From Streptomyces sp. f51 (GTDB lineage: Bacteria > Actinomycetota > Actinomycetes > Streptomycetales > Streptomycetaceae): a DNA stretch of 64,000 nt. Position numbers and translations under genes: made by a program. The DNA is taken from assembly GCF_037940415.1 (NCBI RefSeq), contig NZ_CP149798.1, forward strand, positions 4,125,001 through 4,189,000. The letters are read 5' to 3'. Below are positions 10,082 to 18,143 of the stretch, one piece after another. The notes beneath the pieces were generated by a model, which saw nothing but the letters and a program-made list of their open reading frames with translations, did no database searches and was not told the origin of the DNA. How positions within the stretch are numbered: the stretch's first letter is position 1; every line of letters begins with the position of its first letter.

Positions 10082-11314
10082 TCAGTCGCTGTTCTGCGTG
10101 TCGATGCCGAGGCCCGGCAGGAGACCGGGGAGCAGCGGCGGCAGGGTGACGTCGGGTGCGCTGGTCGCGCTGCTCCTGCCGCCGGCGCTGGAGGACGGGG
10201 AGGAACTGGTGCTGTCCTGCGGCGGGTCGAGCAGGCCGCCCGTACCGCCGCCGAGCAGGCCCTCGCTGCTGCTGCTCGAACTCGACGGTTTGGGCTTGCC
10301 GCTGCTGTGGCTCGCCTCCGCGGAGCCGCCGCTGGCGCTGGGCGCCGGGGTGTCCGTGCCCGGCGAGCGGGTGGACTCCTCGCTCTTGCCCCGGTGACGT
10401 CCGGTGCCCTCGGGGGCGGGCGTCCTGGGCAGCAGCGAGCGCAGCGGGTCGACCTCTTCGTCTATGGCCTCGAAGACCGACGAGACCTGGTCGCTGACGT
10501 CACCGAGCTGCACAGGCAGCCGGTCGCGCAGCGCGCCCCAGGCCTGGCGGTGCGACTGGGAGAAGGCGGACAGGGCCTGGATGGGGCCGAGTGAGCCGTC
10601 CCGTTCGTACGCCTCGTGCAGCAGCCGGTGGCCCTCGGAGGCGTCGTGCTGCATGCCGGACAGGGCGCGGCGGACCTCGCCGAGGGACTCGTGGTCGAGG
10701 TGTCCCGAACGGCCCCGCTCCATCAGCCGGCGGGCTTCGCTCAGGCGGTTCGAGGCCTGGTCGAGGTAGAGCTCGCCCCGGTCGCTGTCGCCGTGGGCCA
10801 GGCCCAGTTTGATGTCCTCCATGCCGCGCTTGAGCCCGTAGAGCGAGTCACCGGGCAGGGCGTCGGAGCTCGCGGCGGCCACACCGCCGAAGGCTCCGGC
10901 GGCCACACCGACGGTGAGGCCGCCGGCGGCCAGCCCCTTGGACAGCCGGGACCGGGGCCGCAGCTTCCCCAGTCCGGTCGCCCGGTGCGAGCCCTTGGCC
11001 CGATGGGACCGCTGTTCGGGCAGAGCGCGGCCCGGACCCTCGCCTCCGGCGGCGGTGCCTTCTTGCAGCATGGCCTCCATCGCGGCGACGAGCTGGGCTC
11101 GCTGCACGATCTTGACCTCGGGGTCCAGCTCCGGTTGGGGCAGCTCGCCGAGACCGGTGGCGAGGGCCAACAGCAGCCCTTGCTCGGTCTGTTCCGCAGC
11201 AGCCCGTGACGGTGCCGACCCATCGGGCTGCTCGGCCGCCGTGCCCTGGTCGATCTCCTCCAGGGCCTGGGCGAAGGCGTTCGCCCGCCGGTGGGCTGAT
11301 ACGTTCGCGATCAC
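10082..11314 (-). CDS. rsbN: RsbN, membrane anti-sigma factor for sigma-BldN
   Basis: A 410-residue protein matching RsbN, the membrane-bound anti-sigma factor that holds sigma-BldN inactive in Streptomyces. The N-terminal about 90 residues (ANAFAQALEEID onward) are the cytoplasmic sigma-binding part. A hydrophobic Gly/Ala segment near 130-150 (LAAGGLTVGVAAGAFGGVAA) is the membrane span, followed by a DUF5667-like helical region with LPGDSLYGLKR. The last 120 residues are a low-complexity Ser/Pro/Gly tail. GTG 11314 is chosen because AGGAGG stands eight bases ahead; the GTG nine bases earlier would abut that site. It lies 255 bases downstream of bldN, same strand. Confidence 0.9.
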   Translation of the reverse strand: MIANVSAHRRANAFAQALEEIDQGTAAEQPDGSAPSRAAAEQTEQGLLLALATGLGELPQPELDPEVKIVQRAQLVAAMEAMLQEGTAAGGEGPGRALPEQRSHRAKGSHRATGLGKLRPRSRLSKGLAAGGLTVGVAAGAFGGVAAASSDALPGDSLYGLKRGMEDIKLGLAHGDSDRGELYLDQASNRLSEARRLMERGRSGHLDHESLGEVRRALSGMQHDASEGHRLLHEAYERDGSLGPIQALSAFSQSHRQAWGALRDRLPVQLGDVSDQVSSVFEAIDEEVDPLRSLLPRTPAPEGTGRHRGKSEESTRSPGTDTPAPSASGGSAEASHSSGKPKPSSSSSSSEGLLGGGTGGLLDPPQDSTSSSPSSSAGGRSSATSAPDVTLPPLLPGLLPGLGIDTQNSD

Positions 11315-11444
11315 TGGCGGCACCTCCTCTCGTCATGACGGTCGACTCCCCAGGGGGTCCTGAGGGTTGCACCCCCTGGCCGTGTGCACACGATCGGGTG
11401 ATCGGCGCTGGCCAGGGCGTGACCACAGGGAGCCTGTATCCCGC

Positions 11445-11473
11445 ACAACGAGTGTCACGGCACTTCGGTTACG
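11445..11473 (-). promoter_or_regulatory. candidate sigma-BldN promoter for rsbN
   Basis: On the minus strand CGTAAC (11473-11468) is followed after exactly 17 bases by CGTTGT (11450-11445). The published sigma-BldN consensus, as I recall it, is CGTAAC and CGTTGA with similar spacing, so only one base differs. Transcription would begin near 11438, leaving a leader of about 125 bases before rsbN. This would make the anti-sigma gene a target of its own sigma factor. Confidence 0.7.
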
Positions 11474-11569
11474 GACGGCGGACACACAGACCGCGAAGTC
11501 AACAGACTTTCACAGAAGGTGAGTTGGACGTCGCTGAGCGTGCGCGGGGCCCTGTGGTCGAAAACGGGC

Positions 11570-12340
11570 TCAGCGCACGTCGTCGGGCAGGAGCCGGGCC
11601 AGCGTGCGGACGGCCCGGTACTGGAGGGTCTTGATCGCACCCTCGTTCTTGCCCATCACCCGGGCGGTCTCGGCGACCGAGAGCCCCTGGAGGAAACGGA
11701 GTGTCACGCACTCCTGCTGCTGGGGATTGAGCCGTCGTACGGCGTCCAGCAGTGCCGCGTTCGACAGGGACTCCAGGACGGAGTCCTCGGGGGAGCGCTC
11801 GACCTCGTTGGCGTCGAGCATCTCGCCGGTGGTCACTTCCAGCCGGAAGCGGCTGGACTTGAAATGGTCGGCGACCAGGTTCCGGGCGATGGTCACGAGC
11901 CAGGCGCCGAAGTCACGGCCCTGCCAGGTGAAGGTGCCGATCCGACGCAGCGCGCGCAGAAAGGTCTCACTGGTGAGGTCCTCGGCAGTCGCCTTACCTC
12001 CCACCCGGTAGTAGATGTAGCGGTACACGGTGTCGCTGTACTGGTCGTAGAGCCGTCCGAAGGCGTCGGCCTCGCCGGCCTGGGCGCGCTCCACGAGATC
12101 CATCATCCGGGCGCTGTCGCTGTCCGCGGCCGGACGGCGTGCGGTGGTGGCCGAGCCCGAGCGGCCCCGCCGGCCGACCGTCGCGTTGCCGTCGGCCAGG
12201 GCATAGCAGGGCCCGACGGGCGTGGGGAGGGCGAAGGCGGGGACGGCGTACGCGGTGGGGACGAAGCCGCGCAGACGGTCCAGGACCGTTGCGCGCAGCG
12301 TAGCCAGGCCCGAGGCGTCAACCCCGACGTGTGAGTACAC
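11570..12340 (-). CDS. bldN: sigma-BldN, developmental ECF sigma factor
   Basis: A 256-residue ECF sigma factor matching sigma-BldN, required for aerial hyphae and for chaplin and rodlin genes. Region 2 includes AFGRLYDQYSDTVYRYIYY and DLTSETFLRALRR; region 4 has the HTH GLSVAETARVMGKNEGAIKT. Ahead of region 2 lies an 80-90-residue extension (VGVDASGLATLRATVL onward) that in S. coelicolor is a pro-sequence removed by proteolysis. GTG 12340 has GGGAG at good spacing. rsbN follows on the same strand. Confidence 0.95.
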   Translation of the reverse strand: MYSHVGVDASGLATLRATVLDRLRGFVPTAYAVPAFALPTPVGPCYALADGNATVGRRGRSGSATTARRPAADSDSARMMDLVERAQAGEADAFGRLYDQYSDTVYRYIYYRVGGKATAEDLTSETFLRALRRIGTFTWQGRDFGAWLVTIARNLVADHFKSSRFRLEVTTGEMLDANEVERSPEDSVLESLSNAALLDAVRRLNPQQQECVTLRFLQGLSVAETARVMGKNEGAIKTLQYRAVRTLARLLPDDVR

Positions 12341-12710
12341 GGGACTCCCAGAGGCAGAGCTTCCATCACGTGCAGTGCGGGACCTTTCACCCGTCGTAGC
12401 GACGGAGGGGTACCGGTTTGCGTCTGAGGAGAATAACGCTTCGTACAGGCAGCACTACACCCAGTTGCTAAAATCATCGATTACGACGCTTTTGGCACGG
12501 ATCGATGCCTGTTCAAGTATCGTTCGGTGACCGCTTGTTGATCGGTTGGGTTCGTGTTCCGTCTGAGTACAGAGCGTGTTGTGCCCGCCTGTGCGGAGCG
12601 CGACTGAGTGGCCCACGGCGTGGGTAGGACGATGTGATTGCCTGCCGGAGCGGCGCTCAACCCCCAGGTCCGGACAGGTTTTCGCCCCCGCCGCCCACCC
12701 GTCCCACACC
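12341..12710 (-). promoter_or_regulatory. bldN upstream region
   Basis: About 370 bases without a gene, upstream of bldN and more AT-rich than its surroundings between 12430 and 12560. It must hold the bldN promoter. In S. coelicolor bldN is under BldD control, but I could not place a convincing BldD box or -10/-35 pair by eye. Confidence 0.4.
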
Positions 12711-12758
12711 CGGGGCTCCGCCCCGGACCTCGCTCCTCAATCGCCGGAGGGGCTGAAA
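12711..12758 (+). repeat. dispersed repeat module M2, copy 1
   Basis: Contains cggggctccgccccgg then cgctcctcaatcgccggag and gggctgaaac. Nearly the same sequence recurs at 42265-42316 and 42367-42452 (inverted) and at 46450-46538. It stands just before a copy of the 137-bp element. It is non-coding and palindrome-rich. Confidence 0.75.
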
Positions 12759-12780
12759 CTTCCCCCGCTCGAAGCCGAAA

Positions 12781-12900
12781 TGTGGACGCACCCGCACCCG
12801 GGATCCGGCGCGAGGGGCCGTGCCGGTACATCGATGGCCGTCGCCACCGACGCCCACACCTCACCCAACGGCGACGGCCTGATGCACCGGCACGGCCCCG
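12781..12900 (+). repeat. dispersed 137-bp hairpin element, copy A (partial)
   Basis: The first of three copies (others at 41928-42064 inverted and 46561-46697). Arms 12816-12845 and 12870-12897 pair almost fully around a 24-base loop. Compared with the other copies, one C-G pair in the inner stem is G-C here, a compensatory change. The copy lies between bldN and the HAD-IB gene, outside any gene. Confidence 0.8.
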
Positions 12901-12948
12901 CCCCACCACCGGACCGGAGCCGAACCCGCGACCGAGCCCGCGACCGGG

Positions 12949-13890
12949 CTAGCGACGCCGCCGGTGCAGCGCGATCGCCGCGGCCGTGCCGCCGGCCACA
13001 GCACCCACCCCGGCCGCGGCGGGAATCCCGACCTTCGCGGCCTTGCGCGCGGTGCGATAGTCCCGCAGCCGCCAGTCGAAGTCCCGCGCGTGCCTGCGCA
13101 GTTTCGAGTCCGGGTTGATCGCGTACGGATGCCCCACCAGCGAGAGCATCGGAATGTCGTTGTGCGAGTCGCTGTACGCGGCACAGCGCGAGAGGTCCAG
13201 ATCCTCCGCGGACGCCAGCGCCCGCACGGCCTCCGCCTTCGCCGGCCCGTGCAGCGGTTCACCGACCAGCTTGCCGGTGTAGATCCCGTCCACCGACTCC
13301 GCGACCGTACCGAGAGCACCCGTCAGCCCCAGCCGCCGCGCGATCACCGTGGCGATCTCCACCGGCGCCGCCGTGACGAGCCACACCTTCTGGCCGGCGT
13401 CCAGGTGCGCCTGGGCGAGCGCCCGCGTCCCGGGCCAGATCCGCTCGGCCATGTACTCGTCGTAGATCTCCTCGCCGATCGACATCAGCTCGGAGACCCG
13501 GTGACCCTTCACGATCGACAGCGCGGAGTCACGCGCCTCCTGCATGTGCTCGGGGTCCTCGACCCCGGCCAGCCGGAACCACGCCTGCTGCCAGGCGAAC
13601 TTCGCGAGGTCGCGGGTCTCGAAGAACTTCCGCTTGTACAGCCCGCGTCCGAAGTGGAAGAGGGCGGCACCCTGCATCACGGTGTTGTCGAGATCGAAGA
13701 ACGCGGCGGCCTTGTCGTCGCCGAGCACCGGGAAGTCCGGTTCCTCCACGGCGTCCGGTGGCGCCTGTTCTTCGAGTTCCTGAAGTTCCTGCGAGGACTT
13801 GCGCGCTGCCTCCGCCGAGGCTTCGCCTGCCAACACGCTCCGCGCGGTCGCGGAGCGCCTACGGGGAGTGAGCCATCCGAGAGCGGCCAT
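12949..13890 (-). CDS. HAD-IB (SerB-like) phosphatase with C-terminal membrane anchor
   Basis: A 313-residue HAD-IB hydrolase. Motif I AAFFDLDNTVMQGAA (near residue 63), motif II VTAAP, and motif IV YSDSHNDIPML are all present. The last 30 residues contain a Gly/Ala hydrophobic stretch ending in HRRRR, likely a membrane tail. Members of this group have been named inhibition of morphological differentiation proteins in Streptomyces, which suits its place beside bldN, but the substrate is unknown. ATG 13890 has a poor ribosome-binding site. Expression may be low. Confidence 0.85.
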   Translation of the reverse strand: MAALGWLTPRRRSATARSVLAGEASAEAARKSSQELQELEEQAPPDAVEEPDFPVLGDDKAAAFFDLDNTVMQGAALFHFGRGLYKRKFFETRDLAKFAWQQAWFRLAGVEDPEHMQEARDSALSIVKGHRVSELMSIGEEIYDEYMAERIWPGTRALAQAHLDAGQKVWLVTAAPVEIATVIARRLGLTGALGTVAESVDGIYTGKLVGEPLHGPAKAEAVRALASAEDLDLSRCAAYSDSHNDIPMLSLVGHPYAINPDSKLRRHARDFDWRLRDYRTARKAAKVGIPAAAGVGAVAGGTAAAIALHRRRR

Positions 13891-14084
13891 GTCGTGAGCA
13901 TAGCCAGTCTGTTCGGTGCTTCCGGAGTCGAGAGGATTCGACGCTGTGAACTCTCCGCGGCCATGCCGTTAAACGACCGCTCCGAAGCACCGCCGCCCGG
14001 CGAGTCGCCCCCCGCGAGCGCCCGCTCCCGCGTGATGCCCCGAGCCGTGCCCACCTGCCCGCCCGGAGCGGGAGAATGGCGTGC

Positions 14085-14375
14085 ATGAGCCCCATGTTCC
14101 GGCGCAGCGACCGCCGTACGCAGAGCAAGGTGCCCGCGGAGCACCTGGTCACACTGATAAGGAAGCCCGGGTGTCATCTGTGTGATGACGCACAGGAAGT
14201 GATCGAGAAGGTGTGCGGTGATCTCGGGGTCCCCTGGGAGGGGAAGGACATCACCGAGGACGAGGAACTGCACCGCCAGTACTGGGAGCAGATCCCGGTC
14301 GTGCTGGTGGACGGCGCCCAGCACACCTTCTGGCGTGTGAACGAGGAACGCCTTCGCAAAGCCCTCACGCCGTGA
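14085..14375 (+). CDS. glutaredoxin-family protein (CHLC motif)
   Basis: A 96-residue thioredoxin-fold protein. The redox motif is CHLC in LIRKPGCHLCDDAQEVI, then a cis-proline block EQIPVVLVDG and an aromatic HTFWRVNEERL end, typical of the DUF836/glutaredoxin-like family. It probably reduces disulfides in the cytoplasm. ATG 14085 has GGGAG ten bases upstream; an ATG nine bases earlier would sit too close to it. It runs ahead of rex, so a redox theme is shared. Confidence 0.85.
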   Translation: MSPMFRRSDRRTQSKVPAEHLVTLIRKPGCHLCDDAQEVIEKVCGDLGVPWEGKDITEDEELHRQYWEQIPVVLVDGAQHTFWRVNEERLRKALTP

Positions 14376-14716
14376 GCGGTGCGCGACGACTCCGATCGCG
14401 CCCGTGACGTACCCCGACTGTGACCTGACCGAGCAGCCCAAGGTGTCCGGAAAGTCGCCTAGGATCGACGGCGATTGGTCTCGGGGGCGGGATTCGTTGA
14501 GGAGCGTGTGCGGTTTTGCCCCCTTCAGGTGCGGAACGGAGTCGTCCGCGCGCCGGTTCCATACGGGCGCGCCGGGCATGCGTGACCCCGGTCACGTTGG
14601 CCGGGCAAATCGGACACCGTCTTTGTGCACGCGTTCACAAAGACATAGCCTGCATTCGACGGGGCGGTCCAGGTAGGTGTGACCGCCTTCAGCCCCGCTC
14701 TACCCGCAGGAGCACC
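14376..14716 (+). promoter_or_regulatory. rex-hem operon upstream region
   Basis: About 340 bases between the glutaredoxin gene and rex without a gene. It contains the Rex operator (14623-14640) and, just before it, an inverted repeat gtgaccccggtcac at 14582-14595. A leader of roughly 75 bases lies between operator and start codon. Confidence 0.6.
14623..14640. promoter_or_regulatory. Rex operator (ROP)
   Basis: TTGTGCACGCGTTCACAA is an 18-base near-perfect palindrome, one base off TTGTGAACGCGTTCACAA. This is the known Streptomyces Rex-binding site. Placed 77 bases before rex, it implies that Rex represses its own operon, including hemA, hemC and hemD, and lets go when NADH is high. Confidence 0.92.
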
Positions 14717-15475
14717 GTGGCAACTGGCCGAACTCACCGACCGGCGACCCGCAGCCGAGGAATTCCCGAGGCCACCGTCGCCCGGCTTCCGCTGTACCTC
14801 CGAGCTCTCACCGCACTGTCGGAACGCTCGGTACCCACGGTCTCATCCGAGGAACTCGCCGCCGCCGCGGGGGTCAACTCCGCGAAGCTGCGCAAGGACT
14901 TCTCCTACCTCGGCTCCTACGGGACCCGTGGCGTGGGCTACGACGTCGAGTATCTCGTCTACCAGATCTCCCGCGAACTGGGCCTGACCCAGGACTGGCC
15001 GGTTGTGATCGTCGGCATCGGCAACCTCGGTGCGGCACTGGCCAACTACGGAGGGTTCGCCTCCCGCGGTTTCCGGGTGGCGGCGCTCATCGACGCCGAT
15101 CCCGCGATGGCCGGCAAGCCCGTCGCCGGGATCCCGGTGCAGCACACGGACGAACTGGAAAAGATCATCGACGAGAACGGTGTCTCGATCGGTGTCATCG
15201 CCACCCCGGCCGGAGCCGCACAGCCCGTCTGCGACCGCCTGGTCGCGGCCGGAGTCACCTCCATCCTGAACTTCGCGCCGACCGTCCTGACCGTCCCGGA
15301 CGGCGTCGACGTGCGCAAGGTCGATCTCTCCATCGAGCTTCAGATCCTCGCGTTCCACGAGCAGCGCAAGGCGGGCGAGGAGGCCGAGGCGCAGGCCGGT
15401 GCCGCCGCCCCGGCCGAGCGCGAGAACAACGGCAAAGGGCCCGACGGGGATGTTCCCGCCGTGATGCCGGCATGA
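14717..15475 (+). CDS. rex: redox-sensing repressor Rex
   Basis: A 252-residue Rex protein. The N-terminal winged helix (about 17-85) includes VSSEELAAAAGVNSAKLRKD and LGSYGTRGVGYDV. The Rossmann domain follows with VIVGIGNLGAALANYGGF for NAD(H), then the C-terminal swapped helix near IELQILAFHEQRK. It senses NADH/NAD+ and represses respiratory and heme genes. GTG 14717 has caggag at good spacing. Its TGA overlaps the ATG of hemA, so the two are co-translated. Confidence 0.96.
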   Translation: MATGRTHRPATRSRGIPEATVARLPLYLRALTALSERSVPTVSSEELAAAAGVNSAKLRKDFSYLGSYGTRGVGYDVEYLVYQISRELGLTQDWPVVIVGIGNLGAALANYGGFASRGFRVAALIDADPAMAGKPVAGIPVQHTDELEKIIDENGVSIGVIATPAGAAQPVCDRLVAAGVTSILNFAPTVLTVPDGVDVRKVDLSIELQILAFHEQRKAGEEAEAQAGAAAPAERENNGKGPDGDVPAVMPA

Positions 15476-17187
15476 GTCTCCTCGTCGTCGGACTGAGCCA
15501 CCGCAGCGCTCCGGTCAGCGTCCTCGAACGGGCCGCGCTGTCCGCGGACGCGCAGGTCAAGCTGCTCCAGGACACCCTCGCCACCGAGCCCGCCACCGAG
15601 GGCGCGGTGCTCGCCACCTGCAACCGCATCGAGCTGTACGCCGACGTGGACAAGTTCCACGCGGGCGTCGCCGAGCTGTCCACGCTCCTCGCCCAGCACA
15701 GCGGCGTCGGCCTGGAGGAGCTCACTCCCCATCTGTACGTGCACTACGAGGACCGGGCCGTCCACCATCTCTTCTCGGTGGCCTGCGGTCTGGACTCGAT
15801 GGTCGTCGGCGAGGGACAGATCCTCGGTCAGATCAAGGACGCGCTCGCCACCGCGCAGGAGCAGCACACCGCGGGCCGCCTCCTGAACGACCTGTTCCAG
15901 CAGGCCCTGCGGGTCGGCAAGCGCGCGCACTCCGAGACCGGCATCGACCGCGCCGGACAGTCCCTGGTCACCTTCGGCCTGGAGCAGCTGTCCGCGGGGC
16001 GGGCCGTCGAGGCCTGGGCCAAGGGCAAGAAGGCCCTCGTCATCGGCGCGGGCTCGATGTCCTCGCTGGCCGCCGCCACGCTCGCGCGCGTCGGCGTCGG
16101 CGAGATCGTGATCGCCAACCGCACCCCCGACCGCGCCGAGCGCCTCGCCGAGATCCTCACCGGCGGCGACGACACGGACGTGCTGGCCCGCGCGGTACCG
16201 ATGGACTCGGTGCCGGTCGAGCTGACACGTGCCGACATCGCCGTCTCGTGCACCGGGGCGACCGGGCTCGTCCTGACGGCCGAGACCGTCGCCGCCGCCG
16301 TCGAGGGACGTACGGGAACGCCCGCGGCGCTGCGCGAGACGACGGCCGGTCCGGCCGGCCGGCTCGCTCCCGCCGACGCCGGCACCGAGGACGCCTGCCC
16401 GCTGGACCTGTCCGCCGTGCAGGGCGCGACCGGCTTCTCCGTCATGGGGGAGGCGGCCGTCGCCGGCATGGACGCCGCCACGCTCGAGCAGCACGCGGCC
16501 TGGGTGGACAAGGGCACCGGAACCGTCGAGCGCCGCGACGGCCGTCGTACACCCGGCGAGGACGCCGAGGTCGACGCCGAGCTCATCGCCGCGCTGGCCG
16601 CCGCGGCCGCGACCACCGGACGCATCCCCGAGCGCCGCAGGCCCGAACCCGTCGCCGAGGCTCCCCGCCCCGCGCCGGTGCTCGCGCTGCTCGACCTCGC
16701 GATGCCCCGTGACATCGACGCGGCCGTTCACCGGCTGCTCGGCGTGCGGTTCGTCGACCTGGAGTCGCTCGCCGAGGCCTCCGCGGACGCGCCGATGGCC
16801 GCCGACGTGGACCAGGTGCGCCGGATCGTCTCCGACGAGGTGGCCGCGTTCGGCGCAGCCCAGCGGGCCGCGCACATCACGCCCACCGTGGTGGCGCTGC
16901 GCGCCATGGCCGCCGACGTCGTCGCGAACGAGATCACGCGACTGGACGGACGGCTGCCCGACCTCGACGACAAGCAGCGCGGCGAGATCACCCAGACCGT
17001 GCGGCGCGTCGTCGACAAGCTGCTGCACGCGCCGACCGTACGGGTCAAGCAGCTTGCCGCCGAGCCCGGCGGTGCCGGGTACGCGGACGCGCTGCGGACC
17101 CTGTTCGACCTGGACCCGGAGACGGTCGCCGCCGTCTCGCGGGCCGAGAACAACACCGAGAACGCCAAGAACCGAGGGCGAGCATGA
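15472..17187 (+). CDS. hemA: glutamyl-tRNA reductase HemA
   Basis: A 571-residue glutamyl-tRNA reductase, making glutamate-1-semialdehyde from Glu-tRNA with NADPH, the first committed step of tetrapyrrole synthesis. The catalytic cysteine is in VLATCNRIELY, then GLDSMVVGEGQILGQ, the NADPH fold VIGAGSMSSLAAA, and the C-terminal dimerisation helices. The protein is over 100 residues longer than usual (about 430): an Ala/Thr/Glu-rich insertion lies near residues 280-400, between SCTGATGLV and LLDLAMPRDID. It overlaps rex and hemC by four bases each. Confidence 0.95.
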   Translation: MSLLVVGLSHRSAPVSVLERAALSADAQVKLLQDTLATEPATEGAVLATCNRIELYADVDKFHAGVAELSTLLAQHSGVGLEELTPHLYVHYEDRAVHHLFSVACGLDSMVVGEGQILGQIKDALATAQEQHTAGRLLNDLFQQALRVGKRAHSETGIDRAGQSLVTFGLEQLSAGRAVEAWAKGKKALVIGAGSMSSLAAATLARVGVGEIVIANRTPDRAERLAEILTGGDDTDVLARAVPMDSVPVELTRADIAVSCTGATGLVLTAETVAAAVEGRTGTPAALRETTAGPAGRLAPADAGTEDACPLDLSAVQGATGFSVMGEAAVAGMDAATLEQHAAWVDKGTGTVERRDGRRTPGEDAEVDAELIAALAAAAATTGRIPERRRPEPVAEAPRPAPVLALLDLAMPRDIDAAVHRLLGVRFVDLESLAEASADAPMAADVDQVRRIVSDEVAAFGAAQRAAHITPTVVALRAMAADVVANEITRLDGRLPDLDDKQRGEITQTVRRVVDKLLHAPTVRVKQLAAEPGGAGYADALRTLFDLDPETVAAVSRAENNTENAKNRGRA

Positions 17188-18143
17188 GTGAGCAGGCTTT
17201 GAGGCTCGGGACCAGGCGCAGCAAACTCGCCATGGCCCAGTCCGGGCAGGTGGCGGAAGCCGTGAGCCAGGTGACCGGACGGCCCGTCGAGCTCGTTGAG
17301 ATCACGACGTACGGCGATGTTTCCCGCGAGAACCTCTCGCAGATCGGCGGCACGGGTGTCTTCGTGACCGCGCTGCGCGAGGCCCTGGTGCGCGGGGAGG
17401 TCGACTTCGCCGTGCACTCCCTCAAGGATCTGCCGACCGCGCAGCCCGAGAACCTCGCGCTGGCCGCCGTGCCGGTGCGCGAGGACGTCCGTGACGTGCT
17501 GGTCGCCCGCGACGGACTGACCTTCGAGCAGCTTCCGGACGGCGCGCGCGTCGGTACCGGCTCGACGCGCCGCATGGCCCAGCTGAACGCCTACGCGCGC
17601 AACCACGGCATGACGATCGAGACGGTCGCCATCCGAGGCAACGTAGACACCCGGATCGGGTACGTCCACGCCGGGGAGCTCGACGCCGTCGTGCTCGCCG
17701 CCGCCGGACTCAGCCGACTCGGCCGGATCGACGAGGTCACCGACTTCCTGTCGGTCGACACCGTTCTGCCCGCCCCCGGCCAGGGGGCCCTGGCGATCGA
17801 GTGCGCCGCGGATCACGCGGACCTCGTCGCCGCGCTCGCCGAGCTCGACGACCCGTTCACCCGGGCCGCCGTGACCGCCGAGCGATCCCTGCTTGCCGCC
17901 CTGGAGGCCGGCTGTAGCGCTCCCGTGGGCGCGTACGCCGACCTTCTGGCCGACGGGCAGGTTGTCAAGGAGATGCGCCTGCGCGGCGTCGTCGGCACGA
18001 CCGACGGCTCGACGCTGGTGCAGCTGTCCACCACCGGTCCCGTGCCCGAGACACACGACCAGGCGATGTCGCTCGGCCGTGAACTCGCCGCCGAGATGCT
18101 TGCCAAGGGCGCGGCCGGTCTGATGGGGGAGCGAGCACTGTGA
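17184..18143 (+). CDS. hemC: porphobilinogen deaminase (hydroxymethylbilane synthase)
   Basis: A 319-residue HemC, which joins four porphobilinogens into hydroxymethylbilane. Conserved blocks are LGTRRSKLAMAQ, VDFAVHSLKDLPT, GTGSTRR and PAPGQGALAIE. The dipyrromethane cofactor cysteine is in LEAGCSAPVGAYA (about residue 244). The start overlaps hemA and the end overlaps hemD by four bases each, giving tight coupling in the order rex-hemA-hemC-hemD. Confidence 0.96.
   Translation: MSEQALRLGTRRSKLAMAQSGQVAEAVSQVTGRPVELVEITTYGDVSRENLSQIGGTGVFVTALREALVRGEVDFAVHSLKDLPTAQPENLALAAVPVREDVRDVLVARDGLTFEQLPDGARVGTGSTRRMAQLNAYARNHGMTIETVAIRGNVDTRIGYVHAGELDAVVLAAAGLSRLGRIDEVTDFLSVDTVLPAPGQGALAIECAADHADLVAALAELDDPFTRAAVTAERSLLAALEAGCSAPVGAYADLLADGQVVKEMRLRGVVGTTDGSTLVQLSTTGPVPETHDQAMSLGRELAAEMLAKGAAGLMGERAL

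Noticed and set aside
14582..14595. A second Rex operator at gtgaccccggtcac
   Set aside because: It is an inverted repeat but does not match the TTGTGAA/TTCACAA pattern.
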